From Pseudidiomarina woesei (GTDB lineage: Bacteria > Pseudomonadota > Gammaproteobacteria > Enterobacterales > Alteromonadaceae), in NCBI RefSeq assembly GCF_001418345.1, contig NZ_LIPW01000004.1:62001-126000 (forward strand): 64,000 nt of DNA. The letters run 5' to 3'. Both the position numbers and the translations under genes were made by a program. The notes under the pieces are model-generated. The model ran no database searches. It was not told where the DNA came from and saw only the letters and a list, made by a program, of their open reading frames with translations. This document shows positions 1-9,714 of the stretch, in pieces; the stretch's first letter is position 1, and every line of letters begins with the position of its first letter.

Positions 1-956
1 TCTTTCAGTGCCATAATCAGGCTTTCGCCCTCCACAAAGTTAAAGCTAATGTTGAAGATGTGTGGCACAGCATGCTCTTGGTCGCCGTTTACATACACTT
101 CTTCGATATCTTTTACGCCGTTCCACAAGCGGTCGTGCAGCATTTTGAAGCGCTCACGCTCTGCCGCCATTTCTGCTTTGGCAATGCGTGCAGCTTCACC
201 GAAACCAGCAATTTGGTGGGTTGCCAAGGTGCCTGAACGCATACCGCGCTCATGACCGCCGCCGTGCATTTGGGCGTTTAAACGTACCCGTGGCTTACGA
301 CGCACATACAAGGCGCCAATGCCTTTCGGGCCATACATTTTGTGAGCTGAAATGCTAAACAAATCAATCGGCATTTTTTCCATATCAACGTCGATTTTAC
401 CGCAGCTTTGGGCGCCGTCCACGTGGAAAATAGTTTTGTTGGCGCGGCACAAGTTACCGATGGTTTCGATATCTTGGATAACACCAGTTTCGTTGTTTAC
501 GTGCATAACGCTAACTAACACCGTGTCTTCACGCAATGCTGCTTTGAACACGTCCATGTCAATCAAGCCGTCTTCTTTAACGTCTAAATAAGTGACTTCG
601 AAGCCTTCGCGCTCCATTTGGCGGCAGGTGTCTAGCACTGCTTTGTGCTCGGTTTTCACCGTAATAATGTGCTTACCTTTTTTGCTGTAGAACTCAGCTG
701 CGCCTTTAATGGCCAAGTTATCTGACTCAGTCGCGCCTGAAGTAAATACAATTTCACGCGGGTCTGCGTTAATTAATTCGGCAATTTGATTACGGGCAAT
801 ATCTACTGCCTCTTCAGCTTGCCAACCAAAACGGTGTGAACGCGACGCTGGGTTGCCGTATTGACCTTCTGGGGTCAAGAACTGAATCATTTTTTCGGCA
901 ACACGCGGGTCAACCGGGGTGGTTGCTGCGTAATCAAAGTAAATCGGTAATTTCAT
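1..956 (-). CDS. iscS: Cysteine desulfurase IscS (3' end cut by window)
   Basis: PLP enzyme that takes sulfur from cysteine for Fe-S cluster assembly and tRNA thiolation. The visible 318 residues start [16 protein letters not shown] and carry His104, Asp180, Gln183 and the PLP lysine in SAHK at Lys206, the same numbering as E. coli IscS. The catalytic loop cysteine (near 328) and the C-terminus lie beyond the left edge, so the gene is partial only because of the window. It starts after a GAGGAG ribosome site and sits 25 bases after iscR, as in the isc operon. It is expected to be repressed by holo-IscR. It is also the only desulfurase visible for the SufE-family protein at 12659. Confidence 0.97.
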   Translation of the reverse strand, partial: MKLPIYFDYAATTPVDPRVAEKMIQFLTPEGQYGNPASRSHRFGWQAEEAVDIARNQIAELINADPREIVFTSGATESDNLAIKGAAEFYSKKGKHIITVKTEHKAVLDTCRQMEREGFEVTYLDVKEDGLIDMDVFKAALREDTVLVSVMHVNNETGVIQDIETIGNLCRANKTIFHVDGAQSCGKIDVDMEKMPIDLFSISAHKMYGPKGIGALYVRRKPRVRLNAQMHGGGHERGMRSGTLATHQIAGFGEAARIAKAEMAAERERFKMLHDRLWNGVKDIEEVYVNGDQEHAVPHIFNISFNFVEGESLIMALK

Positions 957-981
957 CAGGCTACTCCTCTTGCCAGACTGC

Positions 982-1464
982 TTACTGGCTCAATGCAATT
1001 TGGTTTTCGCGTCGTTTCTGGTCGTTTGCCAGGTTATTTTGGCGTAGCGCCACTTTGGCGATGTCTTCTTGAGTGACCAATTCGGCCAGCGTGATGCTGG
1101 TTAGAAAATCTTCAATACGTTCGCTTAAGTCTGTCCATAGCGAATGGGTTAAACAACGGGCGCCCCCTTGGCAACCGCCTTTACCTTGGCAACGGGTAGC
1201 GTCAATGCTTTCGTCAACCGCTTGAATAACAGCGCTAATTGAAATCATGCTAGCTTCAAGCCCTAAGCGGTAACCGCCACCAGGCCCACGCACACTGCTA
1301 ACTAGTCCTTGCTTACGTAAGCGCGCAAATAATTGTTCAAGATAACTTAACGAAATGCCTTGGCGTTCTGAAATATCAGCCAATGGCACTGGCCCTTGTT
1401 CTGTATGTAGCGCTACGTCGAGCATTGCGGTAACGGCGTAACGGCCTTTTGAGGTTAAGCGCAT
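982..1464 (-). CDS. iscR: Fe-S cluster assembly regulator IscR
   Basis: Rrf2-family [2Fe-2S] repressor of the isc operon. The winged helix occupies roughly residues 1-80 and starts [18 protein letters not shown]; the cluster ligands are Cys92, Cys98, Cys104 and His107, at the E. coli positions. Length 160 fits the family. A strong AAGGAGG ribosome site precedes the start. Upstream, at 1504-1528, there is a near-perfect type 1 IscR site overlapping a promoter, so autorepression is very likely. iscS follows in the same direction. Confidence 0.97.
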   Translation of the reverse strand: MRLTSKGRYAVTAMLDVALHTEQGPVPLADISERQGISLSYLEQLFARLRKQGLVSSVRGPGGGYRLGLEASMISISAVIQAVDESIDATRCQGKGGCQGGARCLTHSLWTDLSERIEDFLTSITLAELVTQEDIAKVALRQNNLANDQKRRENQIALSQ

Positions 1465-1503
1465 AGCGGTGTTGCCTCCTTAAATGTATGCCGTAATTCT
1501 GCC

Positions 1504-1528
1504 ATTCCCGACTAATTTAGTCAAGTAT
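1504..1528 (-). promoter_or_regulatory. IscR type 1 operator over the isc promoter
   Basis: Read on the minus strand the site has half-sites ATACTTGACT and AGTCGGGAAT around an AAATT centre; this fits the published type 1 IscR motif (ATASYYGACTRWWWYAGTCRRSTAT) with one mismatch. The TTGACT in the left half also serves as a -35, with CAGAAT 17 bases further as a -10, placing IscR binding on top of the RNA polymerase site. This is seen directly; IscR binding is inferred from the family. Confidence 0.85.
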
Positions 1529-1549
1529 TCGCGACAAGTCGCGAATACC

Positions 1550-1735
1550 GTAGCCCGGCGTTCCACGCCGGGTAGCGCGAAGCCGCGAATACCGTAGCCC
1601 GGCGTTCTACGCCGGGTAGCGCGAAGCGCTGTTATTGCCCGCTATTCGGCGATGTTATTGCCCACTATTCGGCGATATTCATTCAATTCGACATTCACGG
1701 TGCTGCGCACCTCCCGGCGTGGAACGCCGGGCTAC
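1550..1735. repeat. REP/BIME cluster between iscR and trmJ
   Basis: Two direct copies of the GTAG-headed palindrome (GTAGCCCGGCGT...ACGCCGGG, starting at about 1550 and 1594) each followed by a TAGCGCGAAG tail, then a stretch with repeated TATTGCCC(G/A)CTATTCGGCGAT, then one inverted copy ending in CTAC at 1735. The inverted copy contains the TAG stop of trmJ. Also within this stretch is a short CGCGAATACC repeat. No gene. Confidence 0.9.
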
Positions 1736-2442
1736 TTTTTATCGATTGAGGTGAGAATGCCGCGCAGAATATTGAGCTCGGCCGACTCTGGGCGCGCCCG
1801 ACTAAACAACCGACGTAGCTTCGCCATCACCTGACCTGGGTGATTCTTAATGATAAAGCCAGTGTCAGTCAGCGTGTTTTCTAGATGCGCGTAGAAGCGT
1901 TCTAGATCTTCAGCGAGTGGGTACTCACTTTGCTCACGTTGTGGCTTCTCGTCTGCTTCTAAGAATTGCATGCGCACTTCGTAGGCTAAGGTTTGCACCG
2001 CCATGGCCAAGTTCAATGAGCTGTAATCTGGGTTTGACGGAATATGCACATGGTGAGTGCATTGTTGCAGCTCGTCGTTGGTTAGGCCGCTGCTTTCGCG
2101 CCCGAACACCATAGCTACTGGGTAATTGGGTGCTTCGGCTAGAACTTTGGCGGCGGTTTCGCGCGGGCCAAGCAATGGCCAGTCGAGTGTACGATTGCGA
2201 GCACTGGTGCCAACCACGAGGCCGCAGTCGGCGATGGCTTCGCTTAAGGTCGGTACTATTTTCGCATTGTACAGCACGTCGGTGGCACCGGCCGCTAGCG
2301 CTGAGGCATGGCTGTCGGGTTCTTGCACTGGGTCGACCAAGTACAGTTCGCTTAGCCCCATGGTTTTCATGGCGCGCGCGACTGAGCCAATATTGCCGGT
2401 GTGGCTGGTGTTAACGAGTACTATCCGAATTCTTTCCAGCAT
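1732..2442 (-). CDS. trmJ: tRNA (cytidine/uridine-32-2'-O)-methyltransferase TrmJ
   Basis: SPOUT-class methyltransferase that modifies the 2'-O of residue 32 in several tRNAs using SAM. Visible SpoU motifs: [15 protein letters not shown] (11-25), VFGRESSGL (112-120) and [10 protein letters not shown] (141-150), which build the knotted SAM site; a C-terminal helical region (about 165-236) fits the TrmJ dimer extension. At 236 residues it is close to the usual 240-250. It follows suhB on the same strand and precedes iscR; E. coli likewise has trmJ and suhB next to iscR. The TAG stop is part of a REP end. A GAGG site lies 8 bases before the ATG. Confidence 0.95.
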   Translation of the reverse strand: MLERIRIVLVNTSHTGNIGSVARAMKTMGLSELYLVDPVQEPDSHASALAAGATDVLYNAKIVPTLSEAIADCGLVVGTSARNRTLDWPLLGPRETAAKVLAEAPNYPVAMVFGRESSGLTNDELQQCTHHVHIPSNPDYSSLNLAMAVQTLAYEVRMQFLEADEKPQREQSEYPLAEDLERFYAHLENTLTDTGFIIKNHPGQVMAKLRRLFSRARPESAELNILRGILTSIDKK

Positions 2443-2465
2443 ATTAAAACCTCAACTATTTTGCC

Positions 2466-2586
2466 GTAGCCCGGCGTTTTACGCCGGGACGTGGCTTCGC
2501 CACGGTTATACTTAACTTTCTGGCGATAGGCTTTCAATTCAACATTCACGGTGCTACGCACCTCCCGGCGTACAACGCCGGGCTAC
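2466..2586. repeat. BIME (two inverted REPs) between trmJ and suhB
   Basis: A forward GTAG-REP at 2466-2491, a hairpin-like GTGGCTTCGCCAC arm, a short spacer and an inverted REP ending at 2586. The inverted copy contains the suhB TAG stop. The unit fills nearly the whole gap between the two codirectional genes. Confidence 0.9.
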
Positions 2587-3383
2587 TTCAAGCTTTCAGG
2601 TAAGTGCGGGCGGGCTTTGGTGAGCAAGTGCTGCACCACTTTCGGGTTGCCCGCAACCACGTTGCCGCTACGCATAAAGCCATGACCGCCAGCAAAGTCA
2701 GTCACAATACCGCCCGCTTCACGCACAATTAGTTGGCCTGCGGCAATGTCCCACGGCTTCAAGCTAAATTCCCAGAAGCCGTCGATGCGGCCGTTAGCAA
2801 CATAAACTAAGTCAAGCGCTGCTGAGCCGCTGCGACGCATGTCTGCGGTGTGCTCGAACAATGCCGAGAATACGGCCAAGTAGTCTTTGGTCATGTCTTT
2901 GCGCTTGAATGGGAAGCCGGTAGCTAACAAGGCGCCGTTGAGGTCGCGCTGTTTGGTGGCACGAATACGCTTACCGTTGAGCTGTGCGCCTTGGCCTTTT
3001 GAGGCGGTAAATAATTCTTCACGCAATGGGTCATATACGACGGCCGCTTGCACGACGTCTTTGTATAAATAAGCAATTGAGATGGCGAAATGAGGAACAC
3101 CGCGCAAGTAATTGGTGGTGCCGTCGAGTGGGTCAATAATCCACTTGTGATCGGCTTCTTTACCTACCTGCTCGCCGCTTTCTTCAGCAAGAAACGAGTG
3201 GTCTGGGTAAGCTTTTTGAATGGTGCGAATGATGGCACTTTCAGCCGCTTTGTCGAGTTCGGTGACGAAATCGTTTTGGCTTTTCGTTTGAACATTAAGG
3301 TCAACTTCTACGCCAAAGTTTTTGACTAAAATTTTGCCGGCCGCACGCGCTGCGCGCACCGCTATGTTTAACATCGGATGCAT
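2583..3383 (-). CDS. suhB: Inositol-1-monophosphatase SuhB
   Basis: Mg-dependent phosphatase of the IMPase family; in enterobacteria SuhB also joins the rRNA antitermination complex. Metal-site motifs are visible: AEESG (66-70), the D-P-L-D-G-T-T motif at 84-90, and KPWDIAAG near 210. Length 266 is normal (E. coli 267). The promoter at 3426-3454 is a textbook sigma-70 site. Its TAG stop lies in a REP. trmJ follows, separated by a BIME, so they may share a transcript only by read-through. Confidence 0.95.
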   Translation of the reverse strand: MHPMLNIAVRAARAAGKILVKNFGVEVDLNVQTKSQNDFVTELDKAAESAIIRTIQKAYPDHSFLAEESGEQVGKEADHKWIIDPLDGTTNYLRGVPHFAISIAYLYKDVVQAAVVYDPLREELFTASKGQGAQLNGKRIRATKQRDLNGALLATGFPFKRKDMTKDYLAVFSALFEHTADMRRSGSAALDLVYVANGRIDGFWEFSLKPWDIAAGQLIVREAGGIVTDFAGGHGFMRSGNVVAGNPKVVQHLLTKARPHLPESLK

Positions 3384-3425
3384 ACCAATTACCTGTGCTG
3401 TGAAAGAACAATTTTGTGGCCGCGG

Positions 3426-3454
3426 ATTATACGCAGTTTGCGACAGCGATGCAA
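3426..3454 (-). promoter_or_regulatory. Sigma-70 promoter of suhB
   Basis: On the minus strand TTGCAT and TATAAT are separated by exactly 17 bases, about 40 bases before the suhB ATG. The same TTGCAT-N17-TATAAT arrangement recurs in front of rplU. Confidence 0.8.
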
Positions 3455-3584
3455 GTTAAGGCAAAGAAGCCTAGGGTGGTTAGCATTTGTACATTTATGT
3501 TCCGTTTTTTAATCGGTTATGTTATAACGCTGTTGCGCTACGCAAGAAAATTAGAACAACATAACAAAAAAGCCGGAGGGTCCC

Positions 3585-3749
3585 ATGGATCATTCAGAAG
3601 AGCTAAAGCAAGTTGAATCTAAGTCTAAGAAAAATGCCCCACGCAAATGGCGTGAAATTGAAATGTTGAAAGAGAAGTATCGGTTGCGCGATGAGTTGCG
3701 CGATATGGATTTCGACTTTGACGCCGACCTCGACGAATTTGATCTGTAG
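3585..3749 (+). CDS. DUF3545 family small protein
   Basis: A 54-residue charged protein starting MDHSEELKQVES, with a basic middle (KSKKNAPRKWREIEMLKEKYRLRDEL, around 13-38) and an acidic tail ending DEFDL. This composition and length match DUF3545 proteins of Shewanella, Vibrio and relatives; their function is unknown to me. A good GGAGGG site sits 5-12 bases before the ATG. It is convergent with ung and its TAG stop is the first REP's GTAG. Confidence 0.8.
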   Translation: MDHSEELKQVESKSKKNAPRKWREIEMLKEKYRLRDELRDMDFDFDADLDEFDL

Positions 3750-3850
3750 CCCGGCGTTGCACGCCGGGACGCCGAAGGCGGTGATTCTACATCGCCTGAT
3801 AACAAGCAATAACAGTGCTGCGCACTGCCCGGCGTAAAACGCCGGGCTAC
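3746..3850. repeat. BIME that forms both stop codons of a convergent gene pair
   Basis: Forward GTAG-REP from 3746, arms GACGCCGAAGGCG and CAGTGCTGCGCACTG, inverted REP ending CTAC at 3850. The left TAG (3747-3749) stops the DUF3545 gene and the right TAG (3847-3849, minus) stops ung, so the whole intergenic region is the repeat. Long hairpins in both directions make it a plausible bidirectional terminator. Confidence 0.92.
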
Positions 3851-4494
3851 CACAGAATTGGCTTCGCCAAAAGTTCGTTGGTGCGGCGGAAGTGGCCGGC
3901 TGTGAGAAAGCCGCGATGCGCTGACAATGGCGATGGATGCACAGCTTCCAATACATGATGCCGTGCGCGGTCAATGAGCGCGCCCTTCTTTTGCGCATGG
4001 GCGCCCCAGAGTAAAAACACCACGCCTTCCCGGTGTTCATTCACTGCTTCAATAACGCGGTCGGTAAAGGTTTCCCAACCCCATTTGGCGTGCGAGTGCG
4101 CTTTGCCCTGCTCTACCGTCAACACCGTATTTAGCAACAAGACGCCCTGCTCGGCCCAGTGGGTTAAGTCACCCGATTTAGGCACCTCAAAATTAGGGTA
4201 GTCGTGCTGTATTGCTTTAAATATGTTGCGCAACGAAGGCGGATTCTTAACGCCTTCGGGTACTGAAAAACAGAGACCATGGGCTTGGCCGGGGCCGTGG
4301 TATGGGTCTTGCCCTAAAATAACCACACGAACATTGGCAAGCGGTGTTAATTTCAGTGCGGCAAACACTTCAGCAGCGGGCGGATAAATGGCTTTACCCG
4401 CGTCACGCTCAGCTTGCACGCGAGCAAGCAGCTCAACAAAGTAAGCTGCTTGCTTTTCTTCGGCTAATACGTCTTGCCAGGTGGTAACAGTCAC
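3847..4494 (-). CDS. ung: Uracil-DNA glycosylase
   Basis: Family 1 UDG, removes uracil from DNA to start base excision repair. Motif A GQDPYHG is at 61-67 with the catalytic Asp63, and motif B HPSPLS at 186-191. Length 215 is typical. It begins 8 bases after the S9 peptidase stop, so it is probably the last gene of a 7627-to-3847 operon. Stop codon TAG lies in the REP. Confidence 0.97.
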   Translation of the reverse strand: MTVTTWQDVLAEEKQAAYFVELLARVQAERDAGKAIYPPAAEVFAALKLTPLANVRVVILGQDPYHGPGQAHGLCFSVPEGVKNPPSLRNIFKAIQHDYPNFEVPKSGDLTHWAEQGVLLLNTVLTVEQGKAHSHAKWGWETFTDRVIEAVNEHREGVVFLLWGAHAQKKGALIDRARHHVLEAVHPSPLSAHRGFLTAGHFRRTNELLAKPILW

Positions 4495-4502
4495 GTTGCG
4501 CG

Positions 4503-6548
4503 TTACTCGTTCGGCTTATTCTCGTCGGCCTTATGGCTATCAAACCAATGCAGAATATACGCCACTTTGCTCATCAAGTTTGACGGCCGACCAGCAATAC
4601 CGTGCGGCGCGTCAGGAATACGCACCATGGCGGTTTCCACACCGGCTAGTTTCAGCGCTTGGTAGTACTGCTCAGTTTCAGAAATAGGCGTACGGTAGTC
4701 GGCCTCACCGGTGAGCAACATGGTTGGTGTTTTCACGTTACCCACGTAGCTAATTGGTGAATACTTCATGTAATGTTCCTGATGCTCCCACGGCACGCCT
4801 GGGAACCAGTATTTGGTGAAGTAGTTGTATGCGTCTGCAGTAAGCACAAAGCTATACCAATTGATAACCGGCTTGGCGACCACAGCCGCGGCAAAACGAT
4901 CGGTATGGCCAACTATCCATGCGGTGAGCACGCCGCCACCGCTACCGCCGGTAACGTACAAACGGTCTTCGTCAATAAAGCCTTTCTCGATGACTGCGTC
5001 CACGCCGTCCATAAGGTCGGTATAGTCGTTACTTGGGTAGTTATGGTGAATTTCTTGGGCGAATTTTTCGCCATAACTGGTGCTACCACGCGGGTTGGTG
5101 TACAGCACCACGTAGCCTTGCGCGGCCATCAACTGAATTTCTGCAGCAAATGAGCCGGCATAGGCGGTGTGTGGCCCGCCATGAATTTCCAAAATCAACG
5201 GATATTTTTTGGTCGCGTCAAAGTTTGGTGGGTAAGCAATCCAGCCTTGAATTTTGTAGTCATCGTGGCTGGAGTCGTACCAAATTTCTTCAATACGCCC
5301 TAGCTCCTTATGCCCAAGGGCGTCTTCGTTTAAGGCGGTTAGCTTACGTTTTAGTTTGCTGGTTTGCAGCATTAAGTCAGCCGGACGGTATGGGCTTGCC
5401 ATAGTAAACACTAAGTCGCCGTCTTTGCTGACATCAAAACTGCCGCCGCTGTACGGGCGTGTATAGGTTAACCCGCCCATGCTGTCGGTCAGCACACGGC
5501 GCTTGCCGTTGAGGTTTTGATAAGCAATGTGGCCTTTGCCTTCACGGTCGTAGCTATAATAAACGCCGCGGCTGTCGGCTGACCATTTAACGCTATCCAC
5601 GGAGTAGTCCAGCTCGCTGGTCATTAACTTTGGTGTTCCGCCGTTTATGTCCATCACGTACAACTGGGTAAGCTGGTAGCTCATGCGTTGGTCGTCATAG
5701 CCTAACCAAGCTATTTTTTTGCCGTCCGGGCTTACTTGCGGTGAACGGTCAGGGCCGTTGCGGTCGGTTAATTGTTTGATTGCGCCATCGGCCACAGCTA
5801 GCTGATACAGCTCTGAGTTATTAGGTTGCTCGAACGCGTTGGCACGACGATTGGCCGAAAAAATAATGTGCTTGCTGTCGCCAGTCCAAGTTAGTTGCCC
5901 GCCGTGATTAAACTCGTCGTGGGTTAACTGGCGTGGAGTGCCACCACTTGCTGGCACGACATAAATTTGCGTGTAGCCTTCAGGCGCATAGCCGGCGCCG
6001 TCAAAGCGGTAATTGTCTTTGTCAATATAACGTGCAGGTTCAGCCCACTCAGCACCTTGCGGCTTGCCTGGTAAGCTCACTGGTGCAGGTTTGCTGCCGG
6101 GGGTGAACATGGTAAATGCCAACCATTTGCCGTCTGGCGACCAGCTTAAATTGCTTGGGCTGCCGGTCAGCCGAGTTACCGGCGCATCTTCGCGAGTGTC
6201 GGTCCAGTACAAGTGAATTTGGTTGCTGCCTGAGCGGTTCGACACAAACGCTAAGGTTTTGCCGTCTGGCGACCAAGTTGGTGAATGGTCATTGGCTTCG
6301 CCGCCGGTTAGCGGGCGTAGTTCGCCTTTGTTGTCTACGCGCCATAAGTTGCCTAAGCGACGGTCGGACATAATATCCATATAATTACGCACAAACACCG
6401 TGTAACTGCCGTCTGGGTGCACAGCAGGTTGGCTTGCGTATTCAAGCTGAAAAACATCATCAAGCTTTAGCGTGTTGTCGTTGGCGTTAGCGTTGGCGTA
6501 TACACTGGTTGCCGATAGCAACAAGCCTAACGTTAAGAATTTTTTCAT
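4503..6548 (-). CDS. S9 family (prolyl oligopeptidase-type) exported peptidase
   Basis: Serine peptidase with a signal peptide (about 1-20, ending VYANA), a beta-propeller of TolB/WD40-like repeats (SPDGK, SADSRG motifs, about 30-400) and a C-terminal alpha/beta hydrolase domain. The catalytic triad reads clearly: Ser536 in GGSGGG, Asp617 in GEADYRT and His649 in DAPHG. It resembles dipeptidyl aminopeptidases/acylaminoacyl peptidases that trim peptides in the periplasm. Its ATG overlaps the upstream gene's TGA (ATGA), which implies translational coupling. Substrate specificity cannot be read from sequence. Confidence 0.92.
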   Translation of the reverse strand: MKKFLTLGLLLSATSVYANANANDNTLKLDDVFQLEYASQPAVHPDGSYTVFVRNYMDIMSDRRLGNLWRVDNKGELRPLTGGEANDHSPTWSPDGKTLAFVSNRSGSNQIHLYWTDTREDAPVTRLTGSPSNLSWSPDGKWLAFTMFTPGSKPAPVSLPGKPQGAEWAEPARYIDKDNYRFDGAGYAPEGYTQIYVVPASGGTPRQLTHDEFNHGGQLTWTGDSKHIIFSANRRANAFEQPNNSELYQLAVADGAIKQLTDRNGPDRSPQVSPDGKKIAWLGYDDQRMSYQLTQLYVMDINGGTPKLMTSELDYSVDSVKWSADSRGVYYSYDREGKGHIAYQNLNGKRRVLTDSMGGLTYTRPYSGGSFDVSKDGDLVFTMASPYRPADLMLQTSKLKRKLTALNEDALGHKELGRIEEIWYDSSHDDYKIQGWIAYPPNFDATKKYPLILEIHGGPHTAYAGSFAAEIQLMAAQGYVVLYTNPRGSTSYGEKFAQEIHHNYPSNDYTDLMDGVDAVIEKGFIDEDRLYVTGGSGGGVLTAWIVGHTDRFAAAVVAKPVINWYSFVLTADAYNYFTKYWFPGVPWEHQEHYMKYSPISYVGNVKTPTMLLTGEADYRTPISETEQYYQALKLAGVETAMVRIPDAPHGIAGRPSNLMSKVAYILHWFDSHKADENKPNE

Positions 6549-7627
6549 AGTGTGTTCTCCAGCTCGTCATAACTTAACTGCGGTACATTTACTGAGCTTA
6601 ATAAATTAGCGAGGGGCTGCACAAAGTGATCTGGCGTTTTTTGCTGTAGCTTCACCGCTAATACTTTCTGATTCTGGTTTAACCAACGAATAGTAAACAA
6701 AGTGGAACTTACATCACCAATAAAAGTACAGTTTTCATGGAACTGCGATAACAACAGCTCAAATCCAACACGGTTATCAATGTGCACCAGCTCGGGGTGT
6801 TCACGTTGAAATTCTGCTAAGTGCTCAGAGCGCGGGTGTGGCTTCAATGCAATACGGTTTTTACTGGTTTTCTTGGTTAAAACATCGAGCAGTTTGTTCA
6901 AATGTGCGCGCACGTCGGTGTAAAACGAATCACCGGTTAGCAAGATCACGTAGTCGACATTTTGCAATGGCACGGGGTCAATATCGGAAAGCTCCATGAG
7001 CTTTTTGGTAAACGCAGCAAATTCTGGCGTGGCGAACTGATCATGAGAAATCGCCTTGATTTCTTTGTCCTTATCGTCGCGCAGCACAGGGTGCACTAAC
7101 TCTGGAAAAGTAGCATGAATGGTTTTTATCCAACCCGATGCGCCTATCATTTTGGGGCTCTTCCACCACCATCCATAGGCTAGTTTCTTCAATAACGGTT
7201 CTACGTACAGGTGCACAAACTTATGCATATAACGGTGGCCGAGGTAGGTTTGCGTGCCCTCGTCAAGGTACTCGCCTTCCACTGTGCGGCCATTTTTATT
7301 GCTCAAATGCATGCAGTATTGAAATTCAAGACTGCGATCAGAACCCGTATAAATACGCGACGGCGGAGTTTGCCCGACAAGTTCAGATAACGTCTTCAGC
7401 CGTGCTTTGCGTTTGGTTACTTTGCTTTTAATGTGTGAGTCGTCAAAGCTAATCACAGTTTCGAATATATCGCCTTGTTGTAGCACGTCAGTAAACAACT
7501 TACGGTTGCTTTCTAGGTAGTAATCTATAACGGCGATATTTCGTTGTTGCTTATTTTCTAGCGCTTTCACAACGCTAAACAAAAGATGTAGAGGGGATGC
7601 AATAAAGTAATAATTGGTAGTAGTCAC
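6545..7627 (-). CDS. Polysialyltransferase-like glycosyltransferase
   Basis: 360 residues, starts with GTG (MTTTNYYFIASPLHLLFSV). I recognise the three motifs shared by bacterial poly/sialyltransferases of the GT52/GT38-like group: an acidic E-G/D-E-G motif (GEYLDEG, 118-124), the HP motif KPHPR (262-266) and the S-S motif GDVSST (304-309). The N-terminal 'SPLHLLF' opening is also typical. No signal peptide, so it is probably cytoplasmic. No sialic acid synthesis or capsule export genes are nearby, so the real sugar is unknown. It overlaps the S9 peptidase by four bases. Confidence 0.65.
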   Translation of the reverse strand: MTTTNYYFIASPLHLLFSVVKALENKQQRNIAVIDYYLESNRKLFTDVLQQGDIFETVISFDDSHIKSKVTKRKARLKTLSELVGQTPPSRIYTGSDRSLEFQYCMHLSNKNGRTVEGEYLDEGTQTYLGHRYMHKFVHLYVEPLLKKLAYGWWWKSPKMIGASGWIKTIHATFPELVHPVLRDDKDKEIKAISHDQFATPEFAAFTKKLMELSDIDPVPLQNVDYVILLTGDSFYTDVRAHLNKLLDVLTKKTSKNRIALKPHPRSEHLAEFQREHPELVHIDNRVGFELLLSQFHENCTFIGDVSSTLFTIRWLNQNQKVLAVKLQQKTPDHFVQPLANLLSSVNVPQLSYDELENTL

Positions 7628-7650
7628 GGTTTTTCCATTCGTTAAACGTT

Positions 7651-7690
7651 AAAAAACCCCCGCAGTTGTTTTGACAACCACGAGGGCTTT
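7651..7690 (-). terminator. Rho-independent terminator after the DUF1302 gene
   Basis: On the minus strand an arm CCCTCGTGGTTGT, a CAAA loop, the arm ACAACTGCGGGGG and a TTTTTT run. It lies 45 bases past the DUF1302 stop and directly before the glycosyltransferase gene, separating the two units. Confidence 0.85.
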
Positions 7691-7734
7691 CTTAAAACGG
7701 TATTCCGTTTTGCTCTGTCGGCTGAAACTAAGCC

Positions 7735-9579
7735 TTAGAAGCTGTAGCTAAAGCTAACTGATGCGAAGTCACGGTCGTCAGCTGGGTCAAAATCAGCACC
7801 ATCGGTGATGTTATAACCAACGCCAATTTTGTACTCGCTTAAGTAGCTGAAGTCTACGCTCAAGCCCAAGGTTTTACGACCTTCGATAAAGTTCGAGTTC
7901 GCAGAATAACCTTTCACATCGTGGCCAAAGGCAATAGTTGGAAACATGTTCCAACCTGAGAATACGTTGTTGTATTCACCCACTACGCGAGCACGGTAGC
8001 CCCACGATGTAGCGGTAACAAAGCCTTCACAGTTAATATTCGTGGTTGCCGTTGGGTTACCCAAGGCATTTTGGTCAGCAACGGTTAAGCACTTACCGAA
8101 TACTGGGTTACGACCATAGCGCTGCTCGTCTAAGTCAGCAAGGCCATGTACTTTACTTACCGCTACTTCACCAATGAAGGTAATACGGTCAGAACCTAAT
8201 GCACGGTCAAAGAAGCGCACACCTGTTAACTGCCATTGCGACACGTCGTACTCGTCATAACCTTCTTGCAATTCACCGAGGTTGGTAATTGCGCCAGTAC
8301 CGTCACGTTGAATACGGTTAGAGAAGGTGCTTGGTACGCCGGCACGTAAACCTGCACTTAGGATTTCAGTGGTGTTAATTTGCACTGGCATGTCTAAGCG
8401 GTGGCTTACTTCACCGCCAACAGACCATTCACCGATTAAGGTTGAAGCACTCAAACCAAAGATTTTTTGATCTTCAGGGAACTGCAACACATAGTCAGGA
8501 CCAGCAATTGGAATACCATCTGGGTGGCTCAATGCTGGAGACGGTTGTTGTTGCCAGTTGTAGGCAGAAATAATTGGCGTCTGCGTGTGAATGTTCATGA
8601 AATAGACACCAAATTCAGTGTCGATACTAGTCGCATAATGACGCAACGCAAAACCATATTGACCGCCGTCGTCTGGCTCAATGTCTGGGCGACGCTCTAA
8701 ATAGGTACCATATTGAATAGACTCAAGGTCGCTCAAGTTTGAGCTAGCTAGGCCAGGCACCAACTGCGGGTTCAGGGTAACTTTGTTACAACCTGGGCCG
8801 CCTAAAATGTCTACCGTAGAGAAGAAGGTACCACAACCATCAAGTTTGTAGTCGTCCCACTCGTACTGATAAAACATGTCTAAACTGGTTTCGTCGGTTA
8901 AACCAACGTTTAAGTTGATCATGCCAACCGGTAACAATGCTTCTTTAATTTCAACACCTGGACGGCGAACCGCGTTCACGTCGACTGGGTTGATAGCGTT
9001 AATACCGTTAAAGATAAAGGTACTTTCACCCCAACTTAGTACTTGGCGACCAACACGCAAGTTAGCTGGCATGTCACCGATGTCAAAGTAACCGTATACA
9101 AACGCGTCAAGTAATTTAATACCTGAACCGGTTGACCAGTCGTCTAAACCGTCGTTGTCTAGGGTTACGTTTGGATAGTAGTTGGTTGACGTGTGGCCAT
9201 GGGCAACTTCGTTATTCTTGATAACGTCGTCATACCAATATTTGAAACGAACAAATGCGCCGTAGTCGCCACCGTCGATGCTCAAGTCATGAACACCTTT
9301 AAGGACTGACGATACCATGTCGCCTTTGTCGTAGTTTAGGTTACCGTCGTCGGCTACGCCTGACTGGCCTAAACCACCTTCCATATTGCCTGGGTGGATG
9401 AGACGCATGTCGCGCTCTTCCATACGCCACGCGGCACCATAGGAAATAATGGAGTCGAATTTAACACGGAAATCACCAACTTCAAATTCCGCGGCTTGAA
9501 CGCTTGCTGTTCCTGCTAATGCCAGCGCGATAGCTGACGCGATAGGTAATTTTTTTAGCATAGTTGTTCTTCTTTTCAT
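7735..9579 (-). CDS. DUF1302 family outer-membrane protein
   Basis: About 614 residues with a signal peptide (MKRRTTMLKKLPIASAIALA, cleavage after VQA) and a beta-rich body ending in the aromatic ASVSFSYSF typical of outer-membrane barrels. It matches DUF1302 proteins, which in pseudomonads accompany DUF1329 proteins and RND/MMPL exporters; none of those partners is adjacent here. I chose the ATG at 9579, five bases after AGGTGG; a GTG three codons upstream is weaker. Its own terminator follows at 7651-7690. Function unknown, possibly transport or storage of hydrophobic compounds. Confidence 0.75.
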   Translation of the reverse strand: MKRRTTMLKKLPIASAIALALAGTASVQAAEFEVGDFRVKFDSIISYGAAWRMEERDMRLIHPGNMEGGLGQSGVADDGNLNYDKGDMVSSVLKGVHDLSIDGGDYGAFVRFKYWYDDVIKNNEVAHGHTSTNYYPNVTLDNDGLDDWSTGSGIKLLDAFVYGYFDIGDMPANLRVGRQVLSWGESTFIFNGINAINPVDVNAVRRPGVEIKEALLPVGMINLNVGLTDETSLDMFYQYEWDDYKLDGCGTFFSTVDILGGPGCNKVTLNPQLVPGLASSNLSDLESIQYGTYLERRPDIEPDDGGQYGFALRHYATSIDTEFGVYFMNIHTQTPIISAYNWQQQPSPALSHPDGIPIAGPDYVLQFPEDQKIFGLSASTLIGEWSVGGEVSHRLDMPVQINTTEILSAGLRAGVPSTFSNRIQRDGTGAITNLGELQEGYDEYDVSQWQLTGVRFFDRALGSDRITFIGEVAVSKVHGLADLDEQRYGRNPVFGKCLTVADQNALGNPTATTNINCEGFVTATSWGYRARVVGEYNNVFSGWNMFPTIAFGHDVKGYSANSNFIEGRKTLGLSVDFSYLSEYKIGVGYNITDGADFDPADDRDFASVSFSYSF

Positions 9580-9671
9580 GTTAGCCACCTAATCCGATTA
9601 GGATGTTATAGGTTCAATCATGTCCGATGAGTTACAAATATGCAAGTGATTCGTTGGGAAAAATTGCAAGT

Positions 9672-9704
9672 GCGATATCAGATAACAGATATTAGATATT
9701 AGAG
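9672..9704. repeat. Single arm of the ATATTAG element
   Basis: A half copy: GCGATATCAGATAACAG followed by ATATTAGATATTAGAG, with no opposite arm. Compare the complete copies at 24744, 26199, 33474, 34950, 43751 and 60324. It lies between the DUF1302 start and the next gene's stop. Confidence 0.7.
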
Positions 9705-9714
9705 GGGGCTGCGC

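Noticed and set aside
3416-3616. 66-codon plus-strand frame before the DUF3545 gene
   Set aside because: It overlaps the suhB promoter and the DUF3545 start in another frame and has no recognisable content; the 54-codon frame with a GGAGGG site is the real gene.
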